Origin: Candidatus Aminicenantota bacterium
GTDB lineage: Bacteria; Acidobacteriota; Aminicenantia; UBA2199
Assembly: GCA_030639705.1 (NCBI GenBank)
Contig: DAOWKX010000089.1
Coordinates: forward strand, 1 to 13,693
Length of the DNA: 13,693 nt
Direction of reading: 5' to 3'
Of this stretch, positions 1-8,200 are shown in pieces. Each line of letters starts with the position of its first letter. Within the stretch, counting starts at the first letter, position 1. The notes beneath the pieces were generated by a model, which was given only the letters and a program-made list of their open reading frames with translations, was not told the origin of the DNA and did not search any database. Position numbers and translations under genes: made by a program.

Positions 1-1215
1 ATTCTTATCAATGATATAATTTGTGAAATATAACATGGCCGGCAACATTTCACTGAATGCCGATTCGATCATTTCCTGAGAGGTGAAAAACCCTCCTTCA
101 ATGAAGAGTTCGGGAGGCAGTTCAACCGTAAAAGAAGGCGTTCCAAAGATACCGTAAATCCAGTCATCGGTATCACCATTTGTGGGATAAATAGCAGTGG
201 CCCCCTGGCCGTATTGATAAACCCGACCACTAACCTGAAATATTAATTCTGCCATGCGGCAGGCAATCTGCTCCATTTCATCATCATCGGCTGTGGGAAG
301 ATCTGTATATCCCCAGGGGTAGAGGATTAATTGTGAGTAGTTATGAAAATTCAGGGAACCCGAGGGCGGATGATCAATTAGAAAATCCCGCACCGCACGG
401 GTTTCAGGCTCTGAAAAGGCATAAGGGCCACGGTATACTTCATCATCGGGAATCGGACTGGACCCGGTATTATCATAACCCCATTTGTAGCCATAATTTC
501 GGTTGGGATCCACTCCCCAGCTTAAATCTCCATTATAACGACGATTTTTCCGCCACATCCGGTAATAATGGATTGAATATTCCAGGCCATCCGGATTCTG
601 AATGGGCATGATATATATCTGGCTCCCATTGACTGCCTGCTGTACTTGCAGGTTTGTTGAATAATTTTCTAATAAATATCGGACAAATAACAGGGGGACT
701 TCAACCGATATCCATTCCCTGGCGTGATGGCAGCCGCTGATAAAGATATTTGGCTCGTTTTCGTCTTCGGTTACATTGTCGCTTATCTTAATAACATATA
801 TCTCACGGCCTTCAAGAGACTGCCCCACACTGAAGACGGTTGCCATATCAGCATAGCGAATAGCCAGATCCTGAAGCATTTCAACCGTTTCCGGATAGGT
901 ATGATAATCCCCAATGCTTCCACTTCCGGTAAAATTCCCATCCCTTAAATCCAACTGAGGCGATTGAAAGAAAATCCCCTGTTTTCTCAGGGAATCTGTT
1001 TTGTGTTTATTCACTAAGAAATAACAGATATTATCCATCATGAAGAGCCTATCCAGCGGCCGGTTATGGTTGAGATATTCCCGATAGTCTTCCAATGACA
1101 TTGAAATCACTGTCTTATGGGATCTGATATGGGAATCACCGAACAAATGAATTGAAAAAACAACTTCTAATATAAAACTGAATAACACTAACTGTTTGAT
1201 CCATCTCGGCATCAT
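1..1215 (-). CDS. Zinc carboxypeptidase, peptidase family M14 (3' end outside window)
   Basis: This metallo-carboxypeptidase removes C-terminal residues from peptides and is exported by an N-terminal apolar signal (about residues 6-24). All active-site elements of the carboxypeptidase A/T type are present: CHHAREW with zinc ligands H164 and E167, MWRKNRR with R222 (equivalent to CPA Arg127), DPNRN with N238 and R239 (Asn144/Arg145), NFHNYSQLILYPWG with H291 (third zinc ligand, His196), and FTVELP with the catalytic E365 (Glu270). The frame is open through 405 codons to the left edge, so the C-terminus is missing and an added C-terminal domain cannot be excluded. An AAGGAG lies 4 nt before the ATG at 1215 and 7 nt before a second in-frame ATG at 1212; the latter may be the true start. 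The ATG at 1215 overlaps the previous stop (TAATG). Confidence 0.93.
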   Translation of the reverse strand, partial: MMPRWIKQLVLFSFILEVVFSIHLFGDSHIRSHKTVISMSLEDYREYLNHNRPLDRLFMMDNICYFLVNKHKTDSLRKQGIFFQSPQLDLRDGNFTGSGSIGDYHTYPETVEMLQDLAIRYADMATVFSVGQSLEGREIYVIKISDNVTEDENEPNIFISGCHHAREWISVEVPLLFVRYLLENYSTNLQVQQAVNGSQIYIMPIQNPDGLEYSIHYYRMWRKNRRYNGDLSWGVDPNRNYGYKWGYDNTGSSPIPDDEVYRGPYAFSEPETRAVRDFLIDHPPSGSLNFHNYSQLILYPWGYTDLPTADDDEMEQIACRMAELIFQVSGRVYQYGQGATAIYPTNGDTDDWIYGIFGTPSFTVELPPELFIEGGFFTSQEMIESAFSEMLPAMLYFTNYIIDKN

Positions 1216-1217
1216 TA
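1213..1217 (-). promoter_or_regulatory. TAATG stop/start overlap of barrel and carboxypeptidase genes
   Basis: Reading minus, TAA (1217-1215) and ATG (1215-1213) share one base, and AAGGAG lies just inside the end of the barrel gene. This implies co-transcription and coupled translation of the outer-membrane protein and the secreted peptidase. Confidence 0.75.
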
Positions 1218-2462
1218 TTCTCCTTTAAAATAATAGCTCAGGGAGGTGCAGAACACAAAGTGATTCTGTCTAACATCCTCTGCAGAGCCTGTAAAATAGG
1301 CAAAACCGATATCCCCCTGTAATTTTTTCCACAGGATACCTAATCCCCCGCTGAAAGAATGCAGGGTTGTTCTTGGCTCGGTTAGTGGCTGGGGATCCAA
1401 ACGGTAGCCAGCCCTGAAAAAATAATCAAATGATTCTCCGAAGCAAGCATATTCACAGCCTAATGACAGTATCAAGGTATCACGCATATTTCTTTCCTGT
1501 AATTCCTGGAAAAATTCATATTTATACCGGGACCACAACACATAAAATGCTTCGGCTGCCAGGGTCATTTTTTTTTCGGATTGCGGTTGCTTTTTTTGAA
1601 TGGGAATAAAAGTGGCTCCCACTTTAATTGTTGACGGCTTATATAGATCATCTGTGGCGCTTTGCTGGTCAAAAATATCCGGAGATGTAAAATTATTTTC
1701 AAAACGGCGGATGATACGCCGATCCACTTCTCCGAAAAGCTGATAGCTAAAAACCGCACCCACCGTCCAGGAAGGTGAGATTTTCAGGGATGCTCCCAGG
1801 GATGAATAAACAGCCGTTGACTGGTGTTGTTCTTCCTGCTGTATGATTGAAAAATATTCGCCTTCATAATAAAAATGCTCCGTCAGGATAACCTGGCGTT
1901 TCCCTTTTAGGTATTCGAATTTAATTCCCAGGTGAAATCCTTTGGCCAATCGAAATGCTGTTGCTAAAAAAAAACGATCTTCCTTTCCCTCAAATTGACC
2001 GGAGTATCCCCAGACATATTGATCCTGGTCAAAGTCAGGAAATTCCAGGATATTAGATACAACCCACCCGAAAGACAAATGGATGGTTTTGAGGGGCAAC
2101 ACCACTGAAAAACCACTGATCTGTAAATTGGTATCACTTAATCCGTCGGGTGCTTTAAGGACTCCTTCATTGATGCCCCAGTACTGATATGCCTGGTATG
2201 ACATCAGGTTAAAGCTGGTCCCGATAGCTACCTGGTTGCATTCAAATATTAGGGCAGGATTGGAAATGGCAATAAAAGGGGCTGAGCTCATTAAGGATAT
2301 GCCTCCGGTTGCTAAAAGCCTGGCATCAAATAAGCTCACACCGTTCCAGCTGATTGCCGGTGATTCTTCCCTGTGGTAATCAAAATACTGGGAATAACCT
2401 GATATCGATGACCCTAATAATCCGATAAACAAAGTGATGATAACAGTCCATTTATTATCCAT
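1215..2462 (-). CDS. PorV/FadL-like outer-membrane beta-barrel protein
   Basis: A Sec signal (about residues 1-24, ending in SGYS) precedes a segment typical of OmpP1/FadL/PorV/PorQ-like proteins of FCB bacteria: ARLLATGGISLMSS..AISNPAL (about 47-71), in which the G-G and N-P-A are the usual conserved points. The rest alternates polar and apolar residues in many short strands separated by Asp/Gly/Asn turns, and the protein ends in an aromatic strand (FVFCTSLSYYF). It is therefore placed in the outer membrane; its transport substrate, or its role in type IX secretion, cannot be told. The frame can be read from a TTG at 2468, but the ATG at 2462 (415 residues) has a weak TGAG 6 nt upstream and is preferred. 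The stop TAA shares its last A with the ATG of the next gene. Confidence 0.7.
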   Translation of the reverse strand: MDNKWTVIITLFIGLLGSSISGYSQYFDYHREESPAISWNGVSLFDARLLATGGISLMSSAPFIAISNPALIFECNQVAIGTSFNLMSYQAYQYWGINEGVLKAPDGLSDTNLQISGFSVVLPLKTIHLSFGWVVSNILEFPDFDQDQYVWGYSGQFEGKEDRFFLATAFRLAKGFHLGIKFEYLKGKRQVILTEHFYYEGEYFSIIQQEEQHQSTAVYSSLGASLKISPSWTVGAVFSYQLFGEVDRRIIRRFENNFTSPDIFDQQSATDDLYKPSTIKVGATFIPIQKKQPQSEKKMTLAAEAFYVLWSRYKYEFFQELQERNMRDTLILSLGCEYACFGESFDYFFRAGYRLDPQPLTEPRTTLHSFSGGLGILWKKLQGDIGFAYFTGSAEDVRQNHFVFCTSLSYYFKGE

Positions 2463-2477
2463 GTTCAACTCATACCG

Positions 2478-3005
2478 CTATAATTTCGGAAATAATTCCT
2501 TTAATATCTTCATCGATTCGGGGAATAACTCTTCCAGATAGACATATCTCCATTCCGCCTGAACTATTTTCCAATTCTGACCGATTTTTTTCAGGCGGAT
2601 CGTAAAACGATAGGTCTGTCCGGAATAGGAAATCAATTTTCTGAACATTTTGGCAGCCCCGCTGGAAAGTGAAACATCGGTTTCAATTTCAGCCTGGTCG
2701 GGTTTCAGGTCCACAAATTGTGTGGCTAAAATATTCACCACAATTCCGGAATATTTCTCAAAATATTGATTTAAAAGCTCTTCGATTTCATCTCGGGAAC
2801 GGTCTTCCATACCCACAAAATCTTCAGATAATAAATCAAGAATTGAGGCGGTGTATTTTTTTTCTGCCAGTGTTTCGATCGATTCAACCAGTTCCAATAT
2901 CAAATCTTTATCACTTTTTTTACTACATCCATTAAATAGGAAAACAAACAATGTAGTAACAATAAAGATAGCAATGATTAATTTTATATTAAATAGTTTT
3001 ATCAT
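2478..3005 (-). CDS. Small lipoprotein, NTF2/SnoaL-like
   Basis: The protein has 175 residues with a type II signal: basic start, apolar core (residues 9-24) and a lipobox-like FNGC with C27 as the likely lipidated cysteine (Asn at -2 and Phe at -3 are atypical). The mature part has the run of features of an NTF2-like (cone-shaped alpha+beta) protein: a helix-rich front (LVESIETLAEKKY, ILDLLSEDF), then RDEIEELLNQYFEKY, and strands closing with YRFTIRLKKIGQNWKIVQAEW (131-152). The closing strand, in which a lysine- and tryptophan-containing turn leads into 'W.Iv..eW', is usual for this fold. No catalytic function can be named. The start ATG at 3005 has only an A-rich leader and no good SD. The gene follows the 109-nt gap, so it may open a new transcript, and the next gene starts within about 15 nt of its stop. 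Confidence 0.65.
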   Translation of the reverse strand: MIKLFNIKLIIAIFIVTTLFVFLFNGCSKKSDKDLILELVESIETLAEKKYTASILDLLSEDFVGMEDRSRDEIEELLNQYFEKYSGIVVNILATQFVDLKPDQAEIETDVSLSSGAAKMFRKLISYSGQTYRFTIRLKKIGQNWKIVQAEWRYVYLEELFPESMKILKELFPKL

Positions 3006-3049
3006 TTTTTATAAATCACATATTCAGAAAATATTCTTTTTAATAGTGT

Positions 3050-3089
3050 TGATCTTCTCAACTTCAAAGCTTCTCATCTTCTTAACTTC
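3050..3089 (-). repeat. Five tandem 8-bp GAAG-led units in an intergenic gap
   Basis: Reading minus, the 40 bases split exactly into GAAGTTAA, GAAGATGA, GAAGCTTT, GAAGTTGA and GAAGATCA. Every unit starts with GAAG and the last four bases vary. Units 1-2 and 4-5 also form a 16-bp direct repeat with 14 matches. The array lies between the DUF362 stop and the lipoprotein start, in the only intergenic space over 100 bases. It makes a purine-rich strand and has no clear hairpin. Confidence 0.8.
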
Positions 3090-3114
3090 TGAGTAACTAT
3101 TCATAATCAAAAGG

Positions 3115-4020
3115 CTATATCAGAATATCTTCCTGATACCCTAATTTAATCAACTTTATTTTGTCGGGATCAGCGGTTCCGAGGTTATGACGGGTATCTG
3201 CCAGGAAAACATGTTTCGGTGGCGGATTGAGGGGTCTTTCCTCGCCGAAAAAGTCTTTTCTTTTGGCCTGAAGAATACGGACGCCAATTGAATCAACCGC
3301 CACCGGGTCAAATCCCATTATCATCCCGTAATATTTCCATACATATTTGGGATTAAAACTATGGGGACCCTTCCCGTGAAATTGTGGAGTAAACATCACT
3401 AAAACATTCAATCGGGTCTTATCCTTCACAATCGGGAGCTTCCATATGGTTGCCAGATCAGCACAGGAATCGTCATGATAATCCCAGGGGCGGGGTACAA
3501 ACATGATGTAGTTTTTTATCAGGCTGCCCACACCTGACCAGTGATGAGACCTCATGGGCCGGGCATTGATCAGGGCCGTGGCATTTTTGAAAATGGTATT
3601 TCGTAAAATGCCCCGGTCCCCTACTCCGATTCGATTTTCCGGAATCCCGGCATCCAGGACTCTTTTCTTGATGGCATTTTCAACCTGAGAGGTGGTCGGT
3701 ATGTATTTCCATACATTGGATTTGATACCCACAATGTCATCTTTTTTTAACAATTTTTTCCAGCATTGTACCGGATTTTTTTCCCCTATCAGGGTGGTTA
3801 TCCCTTTATCCAGCATATCCAGAACCACTCTGTAATCCGGTTTTACAGAAGCATTCAGCACTGCCTTATTTCTAACCAGGACAACCGTTGTTTTTTGCCG
3901 GACATGTTCATGAGTCATTCCTTTTTTTGCAAACGGTGTAAGGAAAAGGGCGCTTCCCATGGCTGTTTTTGAAGCATTTTTTAAGAATTCTCTTCTGGAA
4001 ATAATGCTTTTTTGTTTCAT
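3115..4020 (-). CDS. Tat-signal DUF362 domain protein
   Basis: The N-terminus carries a twin-arginine export signal (SRREFLKN, R9-R10) followed by a short apolar stretch, so it is probably folded and perhaps cofactor-loaded before export. The body matches DUF362: IVGIKSN (residues 96-102), GIPENRIGVGD (125-135), ALINARP..SHHWSGVGSLIKNYI (149-172), a H-D-D-S-C-ADL stretch (about 182-189), GFDPVAVDSIG (236-246) and LGTADPDKI (280-288). Its function is unknown; the family is linked to iron-sulfur proteins, but no CxxC ferredoxin cluster is present here. The frame allows a GTG start at 4026, but a perfect AGGAGG (4026-4031) overlaps that codon and sits 5 nt before the ATG at 4020, so I place the start at 4020 (301 residues). 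The upstream neighbour encodes DUF6599. After its TAG stop a 109-nt gap begins. Confidence 0.82.
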   Translation of the reverse strand: MKQKSIISRREFLKNASKTAMGSALFLTPFAKKGMTHEHVRQKTTVVLVRNKAVLNASVKPDYRVVLDMLDKGITTLIGEKNPVQCWKKLLKKDDIVGIKSNVWKYIPTTSQVENAIKKRVLDAGIPENRIGVGDRGILRNTIFKNATALINARPMRSHHWSGVGSLIKNYIMFVPRPWDYHDDSCADLATIWKLPIVKDKTRLNVLVMFTPQFHGKGPHSFNPKYVWKYYGMIMGFDPVAVDSIGVRILQAKRKDFFGEERPLNPPPKHVFLADTRHNLGTADPDKIKLIKLGYQEDILI

Positions 4021-4025
4021 GGCCA

Positions 4026-4031
4026 CCTCCT
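4026..4031 (-). promoter_or_regulatory. Perfect Shine-Dalgarno AGGAGG fixing the DUF362 start
   Basis: Reading minus, AGGAGG is followed by TGGCC and ATG (4020-4018). Its overlap with the in-frame GTG at 4026-4024 rules that codon out as the initiator. Confidence 0.85.
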
Positions 4032-4060
4032 AAGTAATAAAAATAATATTATAGTCGGAT

Positions 4061-4945
4061 TTATTCCACCGATAAATTAGTGAAAATATCGATGACCTCT
4101 TTTTCATTGTCAGCATTCAATACCACCCACAATTTATTTATAGCTATCCGGCAACCTGCCCAGCTGTCATCACTGATTTTCCGAATTCCATTCGCAGCCT
4201 CAGATAAATAGTGTTTCACAAAATCCGTACAGGCATCAAAAGCCTTTTCCTGATCAGGATAATCAACTAAGAGTAACAAATATTTTGTATGATTTTTTTC
4301 ATATTTTGCTAATACTGCTTCGGTATTCTCATTTATGTGAAGAATATTGTCATTGGAAATGAAATAATGGCTGTTCAACCATATATAATGAAAAAAATAG
4401 CGGATGCTTTTCCGAATCAATCCCTCTGCCGGAAGTTGCTGGAGAATTGCGGGAAGTTTTCCTTTCTCTTTAATCCAGTCGGAAATACGGGCTCCCAGTT
4501 TAAGAATTGTCATTTTCACCTCTTGGGTTTCCGGATAGGCCAGCAGGGAAACATAATATTTCCCCTTCCAAAATATCAAAAGTCCATCTGAATATTCTGA
4601 TCCCTGTCCGATTGATTGATCCAGGGTTTCCCGGCTGTGGGAAAATACTCCGAACGCATGGGCTGAGGTTCCCATATCAAAAATATCGACTGTGATGTCT
4701 GGTTGACCGGTTCTGAAATAGCCAAAGGATAATAAGTTTTTGAATCCATAGGAGAGATATAGTTCGGCTCCTCCATCAATATAATCAAACAGAGTATCCG
4801 GGCCAAACACCTTAAAACCGGGTTTTTGCTTCCAGCCGGATATTTCGGCAGGAATTTGGTGAAAAAGCTTTTCAATCTCCATATTTTTAGCCATCAGACA
4901 AAATGCTAAAAGTAATAAAACCGGGAATAACATTTGTTTTTTCAA
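4061..4945 (-). CDS. DUF6599 family secreted protein
   Basis: This belongs to the DUF6599 family, whose function is unknown. An N-terminal Sec signal (KKQMLFPVLLLLAFCLMA, cleavage probably after residue 19) indicates export. The family hallmark is clear: a lFDYIDGGAELYLSYGF segment (residues 52-68) followed by ITVDIFDMGTSAHAFGVFS (84-102). The length of 294 residues is normal for the family as I know it. The start is a TTG at 4943-4945, supported by an AGGGGA Shine-Dalgarno (4953-4958) spaced 7 nt. The first downstream ATG (4931-4933) lacks an SD and would remove the basic n-region of the signal, so TTG is preferred. The gene is followed 40 nt later by a DUF362 gene. I recall this pairing from other genomes, which suggests a shared but unknown envelope process. 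Confidence 0.8.
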   Translation of the reverse strand: MKKQMLFPVLLLLAFCLMAKNMEIEKLFHQIPAEISGWKQKPGFKVFGPDTLFDYIDGGAELYLSYGFKNLLSFGYFRTGQPDITVDIFDMGTSAHAFGVFSHSRETLDQSIGQGSEYSDGLLIFWKGKYYVSLLAYPETQEVKMTILKLGARISDWIKEKGKLPAILQQLPAEGLIRKSIRYFFHYIWLNSHYFISNDNILHINENTEAVLAKYEKNHTKYLLLLVDYPDQEKAFDACTDFVKHYLSEAANGIRKISDDSWAGCRIAINKLWVVLNADNEKEVIDIFTNLSVE

Positions 4946-4952
4946 TGGGTTA

Positions 4953-4958
4953 TCCCCT
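4953..4958 (-). promoter_or_regulatory. Shine-Dalgarno selecting the TTG start of the DUF6599 gene
   Basis: Reading minus, AGGGGA lies 7 nt before TTG at 4945. No comparable element precedes the next ATG (4933), so this site decides the start. Confidence 0.55.
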
Positions 4959-4966
4959 ATTTTTTG

Positions 4967-5158
4967 TTATATCTTTTTAAATATTTTAGCCGGTAGGGTG
5001 ATGATTGCCTTTAACAGGTCAAAGACAGCACCAACAGCTATTCCTAATAATCTAAATGGCAGAAGAAGCAGCCATACAAAGGGATATAAAATAATGGCTA
5101 ACAAGGCCAAAGGCCAGCATAAGAAAAGCAACAACAACCACAAAAGAAATTTTGTCAT
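4967..5158 (-). CDS. Small hydrophobic membrane protein, 63 aa
   Basis: I do not recognise this family. The product is almost wholly apolar and rich in Leu, Trp, Pro and Phe. It could make two membrane-spanning helices (about residues 4-24 and 26-48), joined and broken by prolines, and it ends in a short amphipathic basic tail (LPAKIFKKI). The start ATG at 5158 has a GGGGTG element just upstream, spaced 4 nt. It lies 59 nt after the PBP stop and 21 nt before the DUF6599 gene, so it is probably in the same transcript as one or both. The residue pattern (regular apolar helices, basic C-tail) argues for a real gene over a chance frame. An alternative frame at 5052-5240 lacks such support. Confidence 0.6.
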   Translation of the reverse strand: MTKFLLWLLLLFLCWPLALLAIILYPFVWLLLLPFRLLGIAVGAVFDLLKAIITLPAKIFKKI

Positions 5159-5217
5159 GTTTCACCCCGGGAATCATAGCAAAACCCTCAAAAAAAGTCA
5201 AAACCTGCGAAAATGGT

Positions 5218-8200
5218 TTACAACTGTTTTTTTTGTTCAAAATCGATGATGTCTTTGATCACCTGGGCAGTTAGACGACCGGCAACTGCCGCCCCGGTTC
5301 CGGACCGGGGGACAATGGTAGAAAATATCAACTGTGAACCATCTCTGAAGCTCACAAAACCCACAAACAGTGAATGATCTTTATAAAATTTTGTTTCCGC
5401 AGTTCCGGTTTTGGCATAAAACCGCCTTCCCTTCTTTAATTCCGGCGAAAATACCCCCCCGGCTGTCCCGGAATCAACAACTGTCTTCATGGATTTCTTT
5501 ATGGAAACGGCGATTCGGGGATCGAACATCGTTAACTTAAATTGTTCAGGACCCGGTTCAATCACCTTTTCGCCCCGGTCCGACGGGTTTTTCATTTTGA
5601 TTGATTTTATGATCGCTGGATAATATAAAACACCTTTGTTCAGGATGGATGATGCCACCAGGGCATTCTGCAGTGTGGAGAGCTGCAAATCACTCTGACC
5701 TATAGCATAATAGGCGATATCACTGGGCGTATATGCATTAACCGGGAAACGAGATTCAATGGCCATAAAGGAGTCATATGGCATTCTCCTCAATTTCATG
5801 GCCATATCCGTGTGCTTCAAGTTGGTCAGAAGGTCAATCTTTTGATTGAAAAATAACTGTTCGGCAAACTTTAAAACCGGATAATCCTGATAGGTCTGCT
5901 GGATGGGAATATTGGCTTTTGATATAAAAAAACTATTTTTTTTATACCGGGAGCTATCCTCGGTCAGCATCCGGTTATTGTGAAGGGCCATATAGGCAAA
6001 ATAGGTATTGTATGAATGGGCGAACGCCCGGGTTAAAGAACAAAAACCAGGTGGAATATTATGACCGCGGAAGTTCTGCAATTGAAAAAAAACCTGCTTA
6101 CCGTTTAACATTCTGCATCCTTTCAAATCATTTCCGGGAAAAGTTGAAAAATTATTTGAGGGATCCATCAATCGCCTCAAAAAGGGAAATTCAAAGCGGC
6201 CGGTTACTCTGTTTTTTAAATTATGGGAATACAAAAAAGATATGGAATCCAATATTTTGGCAGTTGAACCGGGATTGTAGTTCCATTTCCAGGCCCGGTT
6301 TAATCCGGGAACCTCATACGCCCGGTAGGGTTTTTGAATTTCTCCATTCAGCTCCTTCATGGTTTTCTCATCATAGGGGTAAAAAGCAGCCGCAAGAATC
6401 TGACCTCTGGGATTCATTAAAACCATAGATGCTTCATAAAAATGGTTTTTTATCCGATTGATTTCCGTTTTTAATTTGTCGATCTGAGTCTGAAGGCGAA
6501 TGATATTTTCCATGATCCGTTGAATCCGAGTGTTATCTCTTCTTATCAATCCGATACGCAATAGGGATAGCTGTTTCTCTGCTTGTTTCAATTGTTCTTT
6601 TAAATTCCGGTAACCCGGATTCATATCTTCTTTGTCTTTATTTTTATTGAGCTTTTTTTTGAGGTTCCGGACAACAATTTTATGCCAGTCCTGATTGATG
6701 GTTAGCTGGATCTCCTCAACCTGCGACTCTTCATAAATTTCACTGAAAACCTGTTCCAGCCCCCAGCTTTCTGATTTTCCGCTTCCAATAATTGATTCGA
6801 GTTCTCCCATTGCCGATGATGAAAAAAAACGATGGTGATGGCCATTGATCTCCGAATCGAAAGCAAGTTTTTTTCGGTTCACATCAACCACATCGGGTCT
6901 CTTGTGAGAATTTTTCTTTGAGAAACCAGCCCTGCGGATTTGCTTTTGCTTCAGAAAAATATTGTTTTCCCTCTCAACAAAAAGATTACTACCAGGTATT
7001 TTTTTTAAATATCCATTTTTGGACACCAATAATATCAAGGTGTTTTTTCCGATGCCTAATGATTTAAGAAAATCCTTTTCTGCATAAATAATGCGGTCAT
7101 TGACCCAGATCAGGTATTCTCCCGGCGTCCTAACGGTCCAGGAAACCTGATTGGGATTGAACCGGAGGGTAAATTCTTTTTTAAAGTATCGATTCTTGAT
7201 GCCGCGGAAAATGGGATTCCATTGCTCATCATACCATATGGATAGTGCCCCCTCTAATTTTTCACCGTAATAGTGTTTAACTGGAATTATTTTTACCGGA
7301 TTCCAGTTGACCAGATCGATTGATGATTCCCAGGATTCATCGGAATTTAATAATCGCTTTTGCCTTTCGCTGTCCTGAATATTTATTTTAACCCGCAGTC
7401 GAGCCTCACTGATATCCTGATTGAACCGGTTAAGGTTTGAGACCCTTATAAAAAGGATTCTGTTCCTGCCCATTCTTTCAACGGTTTGAACACCATCGAA
7501 AAAGTTTCTTTTATTATAGGTTTTTCCATCCAAACTGTAAGCATAATCCCCCACTGAAATGAATTTAAAGGGTGATGGTCTCTGTTTAAACTGAAATTTG
7601 AATTCAACACCATCAGATTTTTTGATCAGGTTCCCCCAGTAAAAAGCATTGATGCCAACAACTTCGGGAATATCCATTGTCCAATTTTCAGCCGGTACCC
7701 AGGACATATTCCCGGTGCGGTAAAAAACCGTATAATCAATATTTTTATTGATACCGATACCAACACCTTTTAGAAAATAAGGATCGTTCAATTTTTCAAT
7801 TTCCCGGCAGAATCGCCTCCAGCTCCTTTTTCGTTTCATTTTTTGAATAATCTTTTCTGATTTCAGCACATGATTTCTAAAATCTGTTTCATCAATAAAG
7901 GATTTCCATTCAATATTATTTTGTTTAAGATATTCTTCCACCTTTTTAAGACCATCTCTGAAAACATTATTTAATTTCTTAAGGAAAAAAAGATCCACGG
8001 GGTACACATTTTTATTTTTCCGATACACCATTCGTCTGTCTAATAATTCTTTGATATCCATCATCCCGCCCTCATATATCCGATCGGGTATAAACTGGCG
8101 GTCCAAAAGTTTATCCGGCATCAGGTCGAATAAGAACAATCCTTTTTCTCCGATAAAAAGAGTCTCCTTATTTTTTGATACCCGGTAAACGGCCTGCCCG

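Noticed and set aside
333..948. Plus-strand open frames opposite the carboxypeptidase gene
   Set aside because: They lie antisense to a gene with all M14 motifs intact, and have no domain sense or ribosome site; shadows.
3040..3067. Possible sigma-70-like promoter on the minus strand (TTGAAG, 16 nt, TATTAA) before the lipoprotein gene
   Set aside because: The -35 falls inside the GAAG repeat, both boxes are imperfect, and the region is AT-rich, so a chance match is likely.
5159..5217. Transcription terminator after the PBP gene
   Set aside because: There is a T-rich run but no stem of useful length in front of it.
5052..5240. Alternative minus-strand frame overlapping the small membrane protein gene and the PBP end
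   Set aside because: It lacks a good ribosome site and conflicts with the better supported 63-residue frame and the PBP stop.
6012..6428. A 138-codon plus-strand frame opposite the PBP catalytic domain
   Set aside because: It is antisense to the SxxK-bearing region. The composition looks like a reverse translation of the coding strand and no motif is seen.
6822..6832. Run of eight A bases in the PBP gene as a phase-variation slip site
   Set aside because: Similar A and T runs occur throughout this AT-rich window, and the frame is intact across all of them.
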